From Blautia_A aquisgranensis (GTDB taxonomy: Bacteria > Bacillota > Clostridia > Lachnospirales > Lachnospiraceae), in contig NZ_JBBMEJ010000004.1 in NCBI RefSeq assembly GCF_040096615.1, forward strand, positions 62,001 through 126,000: 64,000 bases of DNA, in the 5' to 3' direction. The first letter of the stretch is position 1, and the number at the start of each line of letters is the position of its first letter. The notes under the pieces are model-generated. The model ran no database searches. It saw nothing but the letters and a program-made list of their open reading frames with translations, and was not told where the DNA came from. This document shows, in pieces, positions 25,360 through 34,231 of the stretch. Position numbers and translations under genes: made by a program.

Positions 25360-26427
25360 TTAGTACAGTTTAGCCATCTCTTCGATGTTGCTTGTATCGA
25401 ATTTCAGAGGTGCGCCAAGAACAACTTCTGTACCACCGTCATCAGCATCTGTGATTGTGTAGTCACCAAGGTCACCAGCTGTGAACTTGTCATCTTTAGC
25501 ACCTGTGATGTCACCATTGATCAGAGCGATTGTTGTGTAAGCGCTGAGTTTTCCAAGACCCTGCATATCCCACAGATAGAAGTATGGGCAGGAATGATCT
25601 GCATCATCACCTGTGTACTCCTGCATCTCAGACGGAAGTCCAAGACCTGTCAGTTTGCACTCGGAACCATTATCCTGAAGATATTTAGCAGCTGCTGCGA
25701 TACCAACTGTTGTAGGAGCGCAGATAACTTTCAGATCTTTGTAGTTCTGAAGAAGAGCTGCTGTCTGGTCTGTAGATTTCTGTGGCTCATCATCACCATA
25801 TACAACATCTACAAGCTCAAGTTTGCTGTATTTGTCATCGCCTTCCATGATGGTCTTCATTGCGTCGATCCATGCGTTCTGGTTAGCGGACTGTGATGTA
25901 GCGGAAAGGATAGCGAACTGTCCCTCACCACCGGAGATATCAAGAACTGCATCCATAAGTGCCTGAGCAACTTCTTTTGTACCAGCCTGATTTACGAAAA
26001 TCTCACGGCTGTCTTTGTTCGGAGCGGAGTCGAAGGAAGATACTTTGATTCCTGCATCCATAGCTTCCTCAAGTTTAGCCTGAAGAGCGTTTACATCGTT
26101 AGCGGAAATACAGATTGCATCGAAGTCCTGGGAGATCAGGTTGTCAAGAACTTTGATCTGTGCATCAGCTGTAGCTGTCTCAGGATAAACGACCTGAACT
26201 TCACCGCCCTCAGCCTCTACTGTCTCCTGGAAAGATTTAGCTGCGATCTCGAAGAATGCGTTACCAGCTGCTTTACCAACCAGAGCAATCTTTTTGTCTT
26301 TTGCGGAATCGCCAGCTGCTGCTTCTGTCTTAGTGTCGTCGGATTTGTCGTCTGCTGCAAGAACCGGGCAAACTGTACCAAGAACCATTGCTCCACAAAG
26401 GATTGCGCTAATTACCTTTTTTTTCAT
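25360..26427 (-). CDS. Sugar-binding protein of a rhamnose/AI-2-type ABC transporter
   Basis: 355 residues, peripla_BP_4 family. Signal peptide with an AxA-type site (CPVLAADDK) and an acidic linker, but no clear lipobox. The mature part starts KKIALVGKAAGNAFFEIAAK and shows the two-lobed pattern of RhaS/LsrB proteins, with aromatic and Asp residues typical of the ligand cleft (CPYFYLWDMQGLG). It captures the sugar outside the cell and delivers it to the permeases at 26526 and 27537. Last gene of the operon, preceded by a stem-loop that could set its expression apart. Rhamnose or a related deoxysugar is the favoured ligand because a rhamnulokinase lies nearby. Confidence 0.85.
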   Translation of the reverse strand: MKKKVISAILCGAMVLGTVCPVLAADDKSDDTKTEAAAGDSAKDKKIALVGKAAGNAFFEIAAKSFQETVEAEGGEVQVVYPETATADAQIKVLDNLISQDFDAICISANDVNALQAKLEEAMDAGIKVSSFDSAPNKDSREIFVNQAGTKEVAQALMDAVLDISGGEGQFAILSATSQSANQNAWIDAMKTIMEGDDKYSKLELVDVVYGDDEPQKSTDQTAALLQNYKDLKVICAPTTVGIAAAAKYLQDNGSECKLTGLGLPSEMQEYTGDDADHSCPYFYLWDMQGLGKLSAYTTIALINGDITGAKDDKFTAGDLGDYTITDADDGGTEVVLGAPLKFDTSNIEEMAKLY

Positions 26428-26462
26428 TTTTGTTCCTCCCTATAAGAATATAATTTTTTTTA

Positions 26463-26500
26463 TATGCTGCTGTCTCCGCTACACCCTTGGATACAGCTAA
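26463..26500 (-). other. Stem-loop between permease and binding-protein genes, first ABC operon
   Basis: On the reverse strand GCTGTATCC pairs with GGAGACAGC around the loop AAGGGTGTAGC. A stem with a very similar loop (AAGGGGTAGC) stands at the same place before the binding protein of the second ABC operon. Confidence 0.5.
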
Positions 26501-26525
26501 CAATCATATTGGGTTTCAAAAATAT

Positions 26526-27533
26526 TTAGTTTTTCTTCATTGCTACTGCTTTTTTTACATCGCCGATGATGTTCGGAAGAGCTACTGCTGCTACCAGAAG
26601 TACACCGATGATCAGCAGGATAACCTGTGCGTTTACGTTCTTCTGTCCAAGACCAACTCGTAAGCATACGATGATGAATGCGGAAATGATACCGCCGGCC
26701 AGGTTACCTTTACCACCTGTGGAGGAGATACCTCCGAATACTGCCATTGCGATGGCATCCATCTCAAATCCGTTACCAGTTGTTGTGTTTGCACCATAAG
26801 AAGATGATACCAGGAATACTGCACAAAGTCCAGACATAAGTCCCATAACTGTGTAGATGATAAAACGAATCTTCTCTACATGAACTCCTGCGTAATAAGC
26901 AGCTACACGGTTTGTTCCAATTGCATATGTACGACGTCCGAATGTGCTCTTTCCAAGGAAGATTGCAAAGATTACTCCAAGGATCAGTACCAGGAAAAGA
27001 ATATACGGAACATCTCCTACTTTTCCACCGATTGCACGGAAACCATCTGTGTTTGTGATCGCGATACTTCCTCCGGCACCAAGTGTTACCTCAGCGATAC
27101 CACGGAATATAATCTGTGTTGCCAGTGTTACGATCATTGGCGGGAGCTCTTTGAAACGGGTAAGGATGAATCCGTTAACCGCACCGCAAAGGGCACCAAC
27201 AACCAGTGCTGTGAGTACTACTACGATGAATGGAGCGTTTGTGTTGCAGACCATACAGCTTAATGTAGCGGACAGACACACGATTGCACCAACGGAGATA
27301 TCGATTTCGCCTAATACCAGGATGTACGCCATCGGGAACATCATGAATACCTCTGCAAGGTAAACCGGCATCTGACGAAGAACACTCTTCAGATTATAAA
27401 ATTCAGAAAATGATGCACAGAAAATATTTACCAGGATAAAGAGAATGACCAGGATGCCTTCCCAACTGAAAATGATGTGTTTCATCGGATTTTCCGGCAC
27501 ATTGTTAATACTTCTTCCAGATTTTCCAGCCAT
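26526..27533 (-). CDS. Sugar ABC transporter permease (BPD_transp_2)
   Basis: 335 residues with eight to ten hydrophobic segments, starting after AGGGAGATGTAAATC. Contains the family signatures LGEIDISVGAIVCLSA and MAVFGGISSTGGKGN of the RbsC/LsrC/RhaPQ permeases. Pairs with the permease at 27537 to form a heterodimeric channel. Three bases separate the two genes. Confidence 0.92.
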   Translation of the reverse strand: MAGKSGRSINNVPENPMKHIIFSWEGILVILFILVNIFCASFSEFYNLKSVLRQMPVYLAEVFMMFPMAYILVLGEIDISVGAIVCLSATLSCMVCNTNAPFIVVVLTALVVGALCGAVNGFILTRFKELPPMIVTLATQIIFRGIAEVTLGAGGSIAITNTDGFRAIGGKVGDVPYILFLVLILGVIFAIFLGKSTFGRRTYAIGTNRVAAYYAGVHVEKIRFIIYTVMGLMSGLCAVFLVSSSYGANTTTGNGFEMDAIAMAVFGGISSTGGKGNLAGGIISAFIIVCLRVGLGQKNVNAQVILLIIGVLLVAAVALPNIIGDVKKAVAMKKN

Positions 27534-27536
27534 GAT

Positions 27537-28529
27537 TTACATCTCCCTTCCCTTTAATGCGTTTTTGTCTGCGATTCTCTGCAGGATAACATTGATCACA
27601 ACTACTACCAGGATGATAACACCCTTGATCATGTTCTGCCACAGTGAGCTGATACCTACAAGCGGAAGAGCTTTGGCAATTGTTGCAAGGATGATGGAAC
27701 CAAGGAATGCACCTACAACAGTTCCACGTCCACCGCTCATGCTTACACCACCGATAACACAGGCTGCGATGACATCCATCTCACCGCCGTACTGCATATC
27801 CGGCATTGCTGAAGCATAAACAGATACCTGAAGTGCTCCGCCAAGACCTGCGAGGAATCCCATGATCACATATACAAGAAGGTTGATATTCTTTGCATTG
27901 ATACCGGAAACCTGTGCTGCACTTGCGTTACTTCCTACTGCGTAGATCCTACGGCCGGTTCTTGTCCATTTCATAAAGAAGAAGAATACTACGTAGCAGA
28001 TGATGATCACCCAGATTACCTTGTTGATTCCAAGGAAAGTGGTTGTTGCAAAATTCTTAAAGTTACCAAGAGCTGCGGCACTTGCCCACTCGCCACCGTG
28101 AGAAACAAGATAACCCATTGCTCTGTAGATGTACATGAAGCCCATTGTTGCAATGATTGGCGGAACATTTGCTCTTGAAATTACAAGACCTACAACAAGT
28201 CCGCAGGCAATACCGATTGCCATTGCAATGATAAAAGCAAGTAATGTGCTTGTGATATGACCATATTTCAGGAGCATACCAATGGACATACCGGAAAGTG
28301 CCAGGGTTGACATGATGGAAATATCGATTCCGCCTACCAGCATGACACACAGCATACCAAGTGACATTACCATTGTTACTGCATTATTTTTCAGCATCTC
28401 CATGAGTGACTTCGGCGTAAGGAATGAAGGGCTAATCGCTGTGACAACTGCAAACAGCACGATCACGATAATTGCCAGCAGAGCCTCTCGGGAGCCTGTA
28501 ATCTTCTTGATGACAGATTTCTTTTCCAT
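27537..28529 (-). CDS. Sugar ABC transporter permease (BPD_transp_2)
   Basis: 330 residues, a paralogue of the preceding permease with LVGGIDISIMSTLALSG and CVIGGVSMSGGRGT. Its ATG overlaps the stop of the ATPase gene (TAATG). The two different permeases resemble the RhaP/RhaQ and LsrC/LsrD arrangement. Confidence 0.92.
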   Translation of the reverse strand: MEKKSVIKKITGSREALLAIIVIVLFAVVTAISPSFLTPKSLMEMLKNNAVTMVMSLGMLCVMLVGGIDISIMSTLALSGMSIGMLLKYGHITSTLLAFIIAMAIGIACGLVVGLVISRANVPPIIATMGFMYIYRAMGYLVSHGGEWASAAALGNFKNFATTTFLGINKVIWVIIICYVVFFFFMKWTRTGRRIYAVGSNASAAQVSGINAKNINLLVYVIMGFLAGLGGALQVSVYASAMPDMQYGGEMDVIAACVIGGVSMSGGRGTVVGAFLGSIILATIAKALPLVGISSLWQNMIKGVIILVVVVINVILQRIADKNALKGREM

Positions 28530-30034
28530 TATTTAGTCCCCTTTCCAGTGCTCTTTTCCATGGACAGCTCAAGGATACCCTCCTGTGTTGCCTCTCCTCT
28601 GTTCAGTTCACCTGTCTTGCGGCCGTTACACATAACGATGATACGGTCACTCATTCCAAGGATCTCAGGCATCTCTGAAGAGATCAGGATGATCGCATAA
28701 CCTTTCTTTGCAAGGTCTCCCATGATTGCATAGATCTCAGCCTTTGCTCCGACATCGACACCCTTGGTCGGCTCATCCATGATAACAACCTTCATTTCCT
28801 GAGCAAGTGCCTTGGCAACAACAACCTTCTGCTGGTTACCACCTGACAGAGAGCTTGCCGGCTGGAAGATATCAACAGCCTTTGTATCTACTTCCTCAAG
28901 AAGTTTCTTGGAAAGTTCTCTTTCTGCCTTCTCGTCGTTAAATCCGGATTTTGCATATTTGCTGATGATCGGAAGTGTTACGTTTCTTCCAAGTCCCCAG
29001 CTCATAACCAGACCCTGTTTCTGTCTGTCCTCAGGAAGAAGGATGATGCCTTTTTCCATTGCCTCGGAAGGAGTCTTGATATAAACCTCTTTTCCTTCAA
29101 GGAAAACTTTTCCTTCATCCGGACGGGTGATTCCACAGACAGCTTCCACAACCTCTGTACGTCCTGCGCCGACCAGACCTGTAAGACCTACGATCTCACC
29201 TGCACGTACGTTAAAGGAAACATCTTTGAAGAATCCTGTTCTGGAAAAATGCTCGATACGAAGCATCTCATCTCCAAGCTCAACTTCTGGTTTCGGGAAC
29301 AGATCATTGATCTCACGACCAACCATAGCCTTGATCAGATCTGCGTTTGTGATTCCGTCTACATCATAGGTTCCGATATACTGGGAATCACGGAATACGG
29401 TAACTCTGGAAGCCAGACGGTACATATCCTCAAAACGATGGGAGATAAAGATAATGGAAACGCCATTCTCTTTCAGCTTGTCAACCAATGTATAAAGCTT
29501 CTCTGACTCGTTTCTGGTAAGTGCTGCTGTAGGCTCATCCAGAATGATGATCTTTGCATTTGTGGAAAGTGCCTTGGCGATCTCAACCATCTGCTGCTGT
29601 GCAACAGAAAGCGTACCCATCTCTGCTGTTGCATCAAAATCTGCATCCAGCTCCTTTAAGTACTTGTTTGCCTCTTTATTCATTTCTTTCCACTGGATCA
29701 TATGATGTTTGATGATCTCATGACCCATAAAAATATTTTCAGCTACTGTAAGGTGTGGATAGGATGTCGGATGCTGATATACAGCTGCGATACCTGCCTC
29801 CTGGGCATCCTTCGGACCTTTGAAGTCAACCTTCTGTCCGTTCAGGAACATCTCACCCTCTTCTGCCTTATGTACTCCGGTAATAACCTTGATAAACGTA
29901 GATTTACCAGCACCATTCTCACCCATCAGCGCATGAACTTCGCCAGGTTTGAGCTGGAACTGTACATTATTCAGAGCTTTGACACCGGGGAATATCTTCG
30001 TAATACCTTTTAACTCAAGAACATATTCTGACAC
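28529..30034 (-). CDS. Sugar ABC transporter ATPase, duplicated domain
   Basis: 501 residues, two ATPase halves. The first half has Walker A GENGAGKST, Walker B IIILDEPTAAL and signature LSVAQQQMVE. The second has a degenerate P-loop GLVGAGRTE, signature LSGGNQQK and VVIMDEPTKGVD; this asymmetry is standard for RbsA-like proteins. Start codon is GTG (30034-30032) after GGGAGGAGAAAGAGCC. First gene of the operon, divergent from the response regulator at 30275. Confidence 0.93.
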   Translation of the reverse strand: MSEYVLELKGITKIFPGVKALNNVQFQLKPGEVHALMGENGAGKSTFIKVITGVHKAEEGEMFLNGQKVDFKGPKDAQEAGIAAVYQHPTSYPHLTVAENIFMGHEIIKHHMIQWKEMNKEANKYLKELDADFDATAEMGTLSVAQQQMVEIAKALSTNAKIIILDEPTAALTRNESEKLYTLVDKLKENGVSIIFISHRFEDMYRLASRVTVFRDSQYIGTYDVDGITNADLIKAMVGREINDLFPKPEVELGDEMLRIEHFSRTGFFKDVSFNVRAGEIVGLTGLVGAGRTEVVEAVCGITRPDEGKVFLEGKEVYIKTPSEAMEKGIILLPEDRQKQGLVMSWGLGRNVTLPIISKYAKSGFNDEKAERELSKKLLEEVDTKAVDIFQPASSLSGGNQQKVVVAKALAQEMKVVIMDEPTKGVDVGAKAEIYAIMGDLAKKGYAIILISSEMPEILGMSDRIIVMCNGRKTGELNRGEATQEGILELSMEKSTGKGTK

Positions 30035-30100
30035 GGCTCTTTCTCCTCCCTTTCCTTTGATCTGATTTTATTCTATCATCCGAGGTACTGCCTGATAATG

Positions 30101-30151
30101 GGAATATTTTTGGATAAGGGTAAAATATTCTCCTGTTCTCTGTAAAATATT
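30101..30151. repeat. Spaced AATATT repeats, possible YesN-type binding sites
   Basis: GTAAAATATT occurs at 30120-30129 and 30142-30151, 22 bases apart. A further AATATT is at 30103-30108, 21 bases before the first. The spacing is about two helical turns, as expected for direct repeats bound by AraC-type domains. They lie between the ABC operon and the divergent two-component genes. Confidence 0.5.
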
Positions 30152-30194
30152 ACCCATAAACCTATTGCTCTTCTCGTCTTTCTGTACATTTTAT

Positions 30195-30202
30195 GATATA
30201 AT
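30195..30202 (+). promoter_or_regulatory. Extended -10 promoter of the two-component operon
   Basis: TGATATAAT with TATAAT at 30197-30202. No good -35, which suits an activated or extended -10 promoter. GGAGAAGATAT precedes the ATG at 30275. Confidence 0.5.
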
Positions 30203-30274
30203 AGGTTCGTCTGGCGTTGTATTTCTTTAGCGCCTTTGACTAACTGATCTGACTTATACGATTGGAGAAGATAT

Positions 30275-31843
30275 ATGAAATTACTCATCGTTGATGACGA
30301 AGAACTTACACGTAACGGACTGATCGCATCCATTGACTGGAATTCTCTGGGGATTACTGAGGTCCTGCAGGCGGACGATGGAGTACACGGACTGGAGATA
30401 GCCCGGCTCAACAAGCCTGAAATCATCCTATGCGACGTGCGTATGCCACGAATGACCGGTATTGCCATGCTGGAGCGGCTCGAGAAGCTTCTTCCTGATT
30501 CCGTTCCTATTTTTATGAGCGGATATTCAGACAAGGAATATCTTAAGGCGGCCATTAAATTGAAAGCAGTCAATTATATCGAAAAACCGCTTAACCCGGA
30601 TGAGGTACGGGATGCTGTCCTGGAGGCAGTTTCTCTCTATGAACAGAAGCTTCGATCCCACCGCGGCGAGGTACTTCACTCCCAGGAAACCGCCACCAGA
30701 CTTGCTTTGAAGCTTACGCTTCCCGCCTCCTCCGGGGATTCTGCGATTCAGGAGCTCTGTATGGAACTTGGACAGCCGGAACTTCTTGATCCCGGAATGA
30801 ATTTCACCTCTGTCATTGTAAAAATAAATGCCACTGTTGAAATTCCCAGGGCAACTCTGAAAAATATCCAGAATGATATCGCTCTTTTTCTGGAGCATTA
30901 TCATCTGAAATGTCTTTTCGCAGAAAAACGGGTACAATATCTGGTACATCATATATATGGAAGCAATTCGCTTTCCCCAGCTACTCTTTCTGCTGTGGGA
31001 AGTTATATTTCCAGACAATATGAAGTCTGCGGAAAGCACATGATCGCAGCAGGAAATACCGTTACAGATATTTCCACAGCATATCAGTCCTATGCCTCTG
31101 CAGTCATCCTTCTGCAGAGCTGTTTTTTCTTTCCTGTGCAGACCTTTCTTACTGACAGCTTTATCCGCCAGCTTCCCACGAAGCCTGCTCTCCCGGATTC
31201 ACTGCAGCTTCCTGAGAGCACCTTTTCCAAATATCTGCTCGCCGGCGATGAAAATGGTGCCAGCCAGTTTCTGGACGAGCTCTTCAGTTATTATGACTGC
31301 AACCACACTTTTATGCCCAACCAGATCCGTGATCTTTACTATCAGCTTTTTAATGCACTTTCCGCTGCCCGCAAAAAAAATCAGGTAGCATCTGACAGCC
31401 GCGAAAAAGCAGCTCTTATTGTTGATACCCTGGATGATGCTTTTACCTATGCTGAGCTACATGCTGCCCTTAAAGAAAAAACTGCACAGTATTTTGAAGA
31501 TGCAAAAAATTCCCAGCCTGAGAATTCCACGATTTTTATGATCAAGGATTACATCAGCCGCAATTACATGAACGATACTCTTTCCGTAAAGGATATCAGT
31601 AATCATGTTTATCTCTCCGCTTCCTATGTGTGCACTTTCTTCAAAAGTGAGACTGGACAGACTTTAAACCAGTATCTCACTGAGTACCGCATGGAAAAAG
31701 CCAAGCAACTGCTTTCTGATCCGCGGTATAAGATCTCGGAGATTTCTTCCAAAGTCGGCTATACAGACGGAAATTATTTCGGAAAAAGCTTCAAGAAATA
31801 TTCCGGCTTCTCTCCTTCTGAATACAGGGAGAAAATGTCATGA
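30275..31843 (+). CDS. YesN-type response regulator with AraC domain
   Basis: 522 residues. N-terminal receiver (1-125) with acidic pocket VDDEE, phosphoacceptor Asp in IILCDVRMPRM, Ser/Thr site FMSGYSD and Lys in YIEKPLNP. A middle region of about 280 residues is unassigned. The C-terminal 100 residues are an AraC-type DNA-binding domain (LSVKDISNHVYLSASYVCTF and ISEISSKVGYTDGNYFGKSF). It overlaps the histidine kinase gene by ATGA. Probably activates the divergent sugar ABC operon when phosphorylated. Confidence 0.94.
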   Translation: MKLLIVDDEELTRNGLIASIDWNSLGITEVLQADDGVHGLEIARLNKPEIILCDVRMPRMTGIAMLERLEKLLPDSVPIFMSGYSDKEYLKAAIKLKAVNYIEKPLNPDEVRDAVLEAVSLYEQKLRSHRGEVLHSQETATRLALKLTLPASSGDSAIQELCMELGQPELLDPGMNFTSVIVKINATVEIPRATLKNIQNDIALFLEHYHLKCLFAEKRVQYLVHHIYGSNSLSPATLSAVGSYISRQYEVCGKHMIAAGNTVTDISTAYQSYASAVILLQSCFFFPVQTFLTDSFIRQLPTKPALPDSLQLPESTFSKYLLAGDENGASQFLDELFSYYDCNHTFMPNQIRDLYYQLFNALSAARKKNQVASDSREKAALIVDTLDDAFTYAELHAALKEKTAQYFEDAKNSQPENSTIFMIKDYISRNYMNDTLSVKDISNHVYLSASYVCTFFKSETGQTLNQYLTEYRMEKAKQLLSDPRYKISEISSKVGYTDGNYFGKSFKKYSGFSPSEYREKMS

Positions 31844-33663
31844 GGGGGCCCTGGTGCCGTTTCAAAAACGGCTACATGAACTTAAGTCTCCAGACCAAGT
31901 TCACCATTGCACTTATGAGTATCGTCATACTCCCCGCCTTCCTTACGGTATTTCTTTTTTATGGAAGGCTTTATAACATGGTCGTGTCCAATACCATCCG
32001 TCAGGAACAGGATGCTTCCGCAAAAACCGCACCTCTTATTGAGCGCACCATGGATACGGTTCTCTCCACGACACGCAATATTACGGGGCAGAATTTTTTC
32101 CAGGAACTTTTTTATATGCCTGTAAATGACTCTGCCGAAAAGCTTGCTACTTCCAATCATGCTACAGATTTTAAGAATGCGATCCGCCGTCTGACTACGG
32201 ATTCACTGGTAACTGATGTACGGATCTATGTGGATTTTCCGGAAGAGCTGGACACACTGGATGATTATTCCAATACCAGAAATATTCTCACACCACTCAG
32301 TCAGATAAAAGGTACCTACTGGTATGGAATCTTTCAGGGAAGCCGGGATGCACAGGAAATGTTCTGTCCTTCTTTTTATCTGGGCTCACAGGAAAAGCAG
32401 AATTACGGAGATATGGCATATATCTGCCCGTTGAGTCTGTACTATCACACAAACACCTACAAAGCCTATCTGGCTGTGTATTTTTCGGATGATAAGCTGA
32501 CTTCCATACTTTCAGACAATCTTTCCCTGGAGGGCAGCGTTTCCTACATTGTCAATGAACGTGATGCCATCGTTGCCACTTCCGACCAGTCTCTGTCCGG
32601 AATTTACCGTCTGGACTATGACACGATCAAGGATTCCTTCATGTCCTCCAACAATTTTGTGGAACGCACGATCCTTGATACAAAGGTTTACTCCGGTTTT
32701 TACAGCATCGCCAATACCGACTGGTTCATGGTTACGATTCTTCCGTCGCCGCCTCTGATCCATGAGAGTAATCATCTGATGATCCAGATTGCACTGATCT
32801 ACGCCGGTTTTCTTGTTCTGGCATTGCTTTTTTCCAATGTACTGGCTCATTCCATCACAGGAAGGCTTTCTTCCGTGATCCGCCAGATGCAGAGCGTCCG
32901 CCACGGACCGCCAACGCCCATGGAAAGCCCGGTTGCTCATGACGAGATCGGTGATCTCATTGACACCTATAACTACATGACCAGAAAAATGGAAGCTCTG
33001 ATGGAAAAGCAGGCAAAGGCTGCCGAAGACCTCCGGATTGCAGAATTTAATTCCCTTCAGGCACAGATCAATCCGCATTTTCTTTATAATACAATGGATA
33101 TGATCAACTGGATGGCTCTCCAGGGCCAGACCGAAGAGATCAGCCATGCAGTGCAGAGTCTTTCCCGTTTTTACAAGCTGACATTAAGCCGTAAAAAAGG
33201 TATTTCTACGATTTCCAGGGAGCTTGAGCACGTTACGCTCTATGTACAGCTCCAGAATATGCGCTACCACGACAGCATTGAGCTGATCACCGATATCCCG
33301 GATGAGCTTTCGGAATATCAGATCCCGAAGCTGACACTCCAGCCTGTGGTCGAGAATTCCATTCTCCACGGCATTCTGGAGAAGCCTTCCAAATCCGGCA
33401 CTATTGTAATTACCGGATGGATGGAGGATGAGACTGTTGTTCTCCTGATCTCTGATGACGGAGTAGGCATTCCTCCCGAAATTCTTGAAACCATCCTCTC
33501 CGGAACAGGGCAGAGCCGTTCCGGCGGAACCAACATCGCTGTTTACAACACACATCGCAGACTGCAGATCCTTTACGGAAATGATTATGGCCTGTCCTAT
33601 TCCAGCAAACCTGATGAGGGCACAGAGGTTGAGATCCGTTTCCCGGCACGCAGAGAAGAATGA
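31840..33663 (+). CDS. YesM-type sensor histidine kinase
   Basis: 607 residues. Two transmembrane segments (about 18-45 and 305-330) bracket an extracellular sensor region, followed by a HAMP-like linker. The His_kinase domain has the phosphoacceptor His in LQAQINPHFLYNTMDMI. The HATPase region has the N box VVENSILHGI and the G box SDDGVGIPPE. It senses an extracellular signal, plausibly the transported sugar or its binding protein, and phosphorylates the preceding regulator. Starts at ATG 31840 after GGGAGAAAATGTC. Confidence 0.94.
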   Translation: MRGPWCRFKNGYMNLSLQTKFTIALMSIVILPAFLTVFLFYGRLYNMVVSNTIRQEQDASAKTAPLIERTMDTVLSTTRNITGQNFFQELFYMPVNDSAEKLATSNHATDFKNAIRRLTTDSLVTDVRIYVDFPEELDTLDDYSNTRNILTPLSQIKGTYWYGIFQGSRDAQEMFCPSFYLGSQEKQNYGDMAYICPLSLYYHTNTYKAYLAVYFSDDKLTSILSDNLSLEGSVSYIVNERDAIVATSDQSLSGIYRLDYDTIKDSFMSSNNFVERTILDTKVYSGFYSIANTDWFMVTILPSPPLIHESNHLMIQIALIYAGFLVLALLFSNVLAHSITGRLSSVIRQMQSVRHGPPTPMESPVAHDEIGDLIDTYNYMTRKMEALMEKQAKAAEDLRIAEFNSLQAQINPHFLYNTMDMINWMALQGQTEEISHAVQSLSRFYKLTLSRKKGISTISRELEHVTLYVQLQNMRYHDSIELITDIPDELSEYQIPKLTLQPVVENSILHGILEKPSKSGTIVITGWMEDETVVLLISDDGVGIPPEILETILSGTGQSRSGGTNIAVYNTHRRLQILYGNDYGLSYSSKPDEGTEVEIRFPARREE

Positions 33664-33677
33664 AAAGAGGTACTTAT

Positions 33678-34058
33678 ATGAATACACAGCCAGCAGTTCT
33701 TTTGTATAATTTTAATGATCCGGACCGGCTTCGTCTGATCCGCCGTTATCTGAACCGTCAGAAGGTAAAAACGAGGATCGTCAGCACACCGGAATTTCTT
33801 CATCCACTGGGTTATCTTTTTGAACTTCCGGGCTTTCAGTCTTCACCACAATTTAACCTGGGAGCAAATTTCACAGATGAAATGCTTGTACTGAAAGATT
33901 TTTCCAGTGAACAGATGGATTCATTTCTTGCATTTTTTCACGAAAATCAGATTCCTTCTGTTGCACTGAAGGCAATGCTCACACCGGTAACGCAGCACTG
34001 GTCTTCCCTTCAGCTACATGATGAGCTTTCCAAGGAGCATAAACTTATGCATAAATGA
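33678..34058 (+). CDS. DUF3783-family protein
   Basis: 126 residues from ATG 33678 (MNTQPAVLLYNF), chosen because AAAAGAGGTACTTAT precedes it; an ATG at 33660 overlapping the kinase stop would add 6 residues. The motif VLLYNFNDPDRLRLIRRYL and a C-terminal TPVTQHWSSLQLHDELSKEH are what I associate with DUF3783, a small Clostridia family of unknown function. Third gene of the two-component operon and followed by its terminator. No catalytic motif visible. Confidence 0.75.
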   Translation: MNTQPAVLLYNFNDPDRLRLIRRYLNRQKVKTRIVSTPEFLHPLGYLFELPGFQSSPQFNLGANFTDEMLVLKDFSSEQMDSFLAFFHENQIPSVALKAMLTPVTQHWSSLQLHDELSKEHKLMHK

Positions 34059-34080
34059 TTTATAAACATCAAAAATCTTT

Positions 34081-34119
34081 TCTGCCGAATCTGCACTTAG
34101 CATTTTCGGCAGATTTTTT
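34081..34119 (+). terminator. Terminator of the two-component operon
   Basis: TCTGCCGAA and TTCGGCAGA form a 9-base-pair stem followed by six T, 22 bases past the stop of the DUF3783 gene. Confidence 0.85.
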
Positions 34120-34139
34120 GTATTAAAATTTTCCCAACG

Positions 34140-34176
34140 AAAAAAGGAGACTGCCCGAAAGCGGTCTCCTTTTTCT
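34140..34176 (-). terminator. Bidirectional terminator after the isomerase gene
   Basis: AAAAAGGAGACTGC and GCGGTCTCCTTTTT form a strong stem around CCGAAA with A and T runs on both sides. It lies 56 bases past the stop of the leftward isomerase gene. Confidence 0.85.
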
Positions 34177-34231
34177 GAATATGTTTAGGTTGGTTATAAG
34201 AAAGAATTTATCGTTATATTATGACTGGTAA

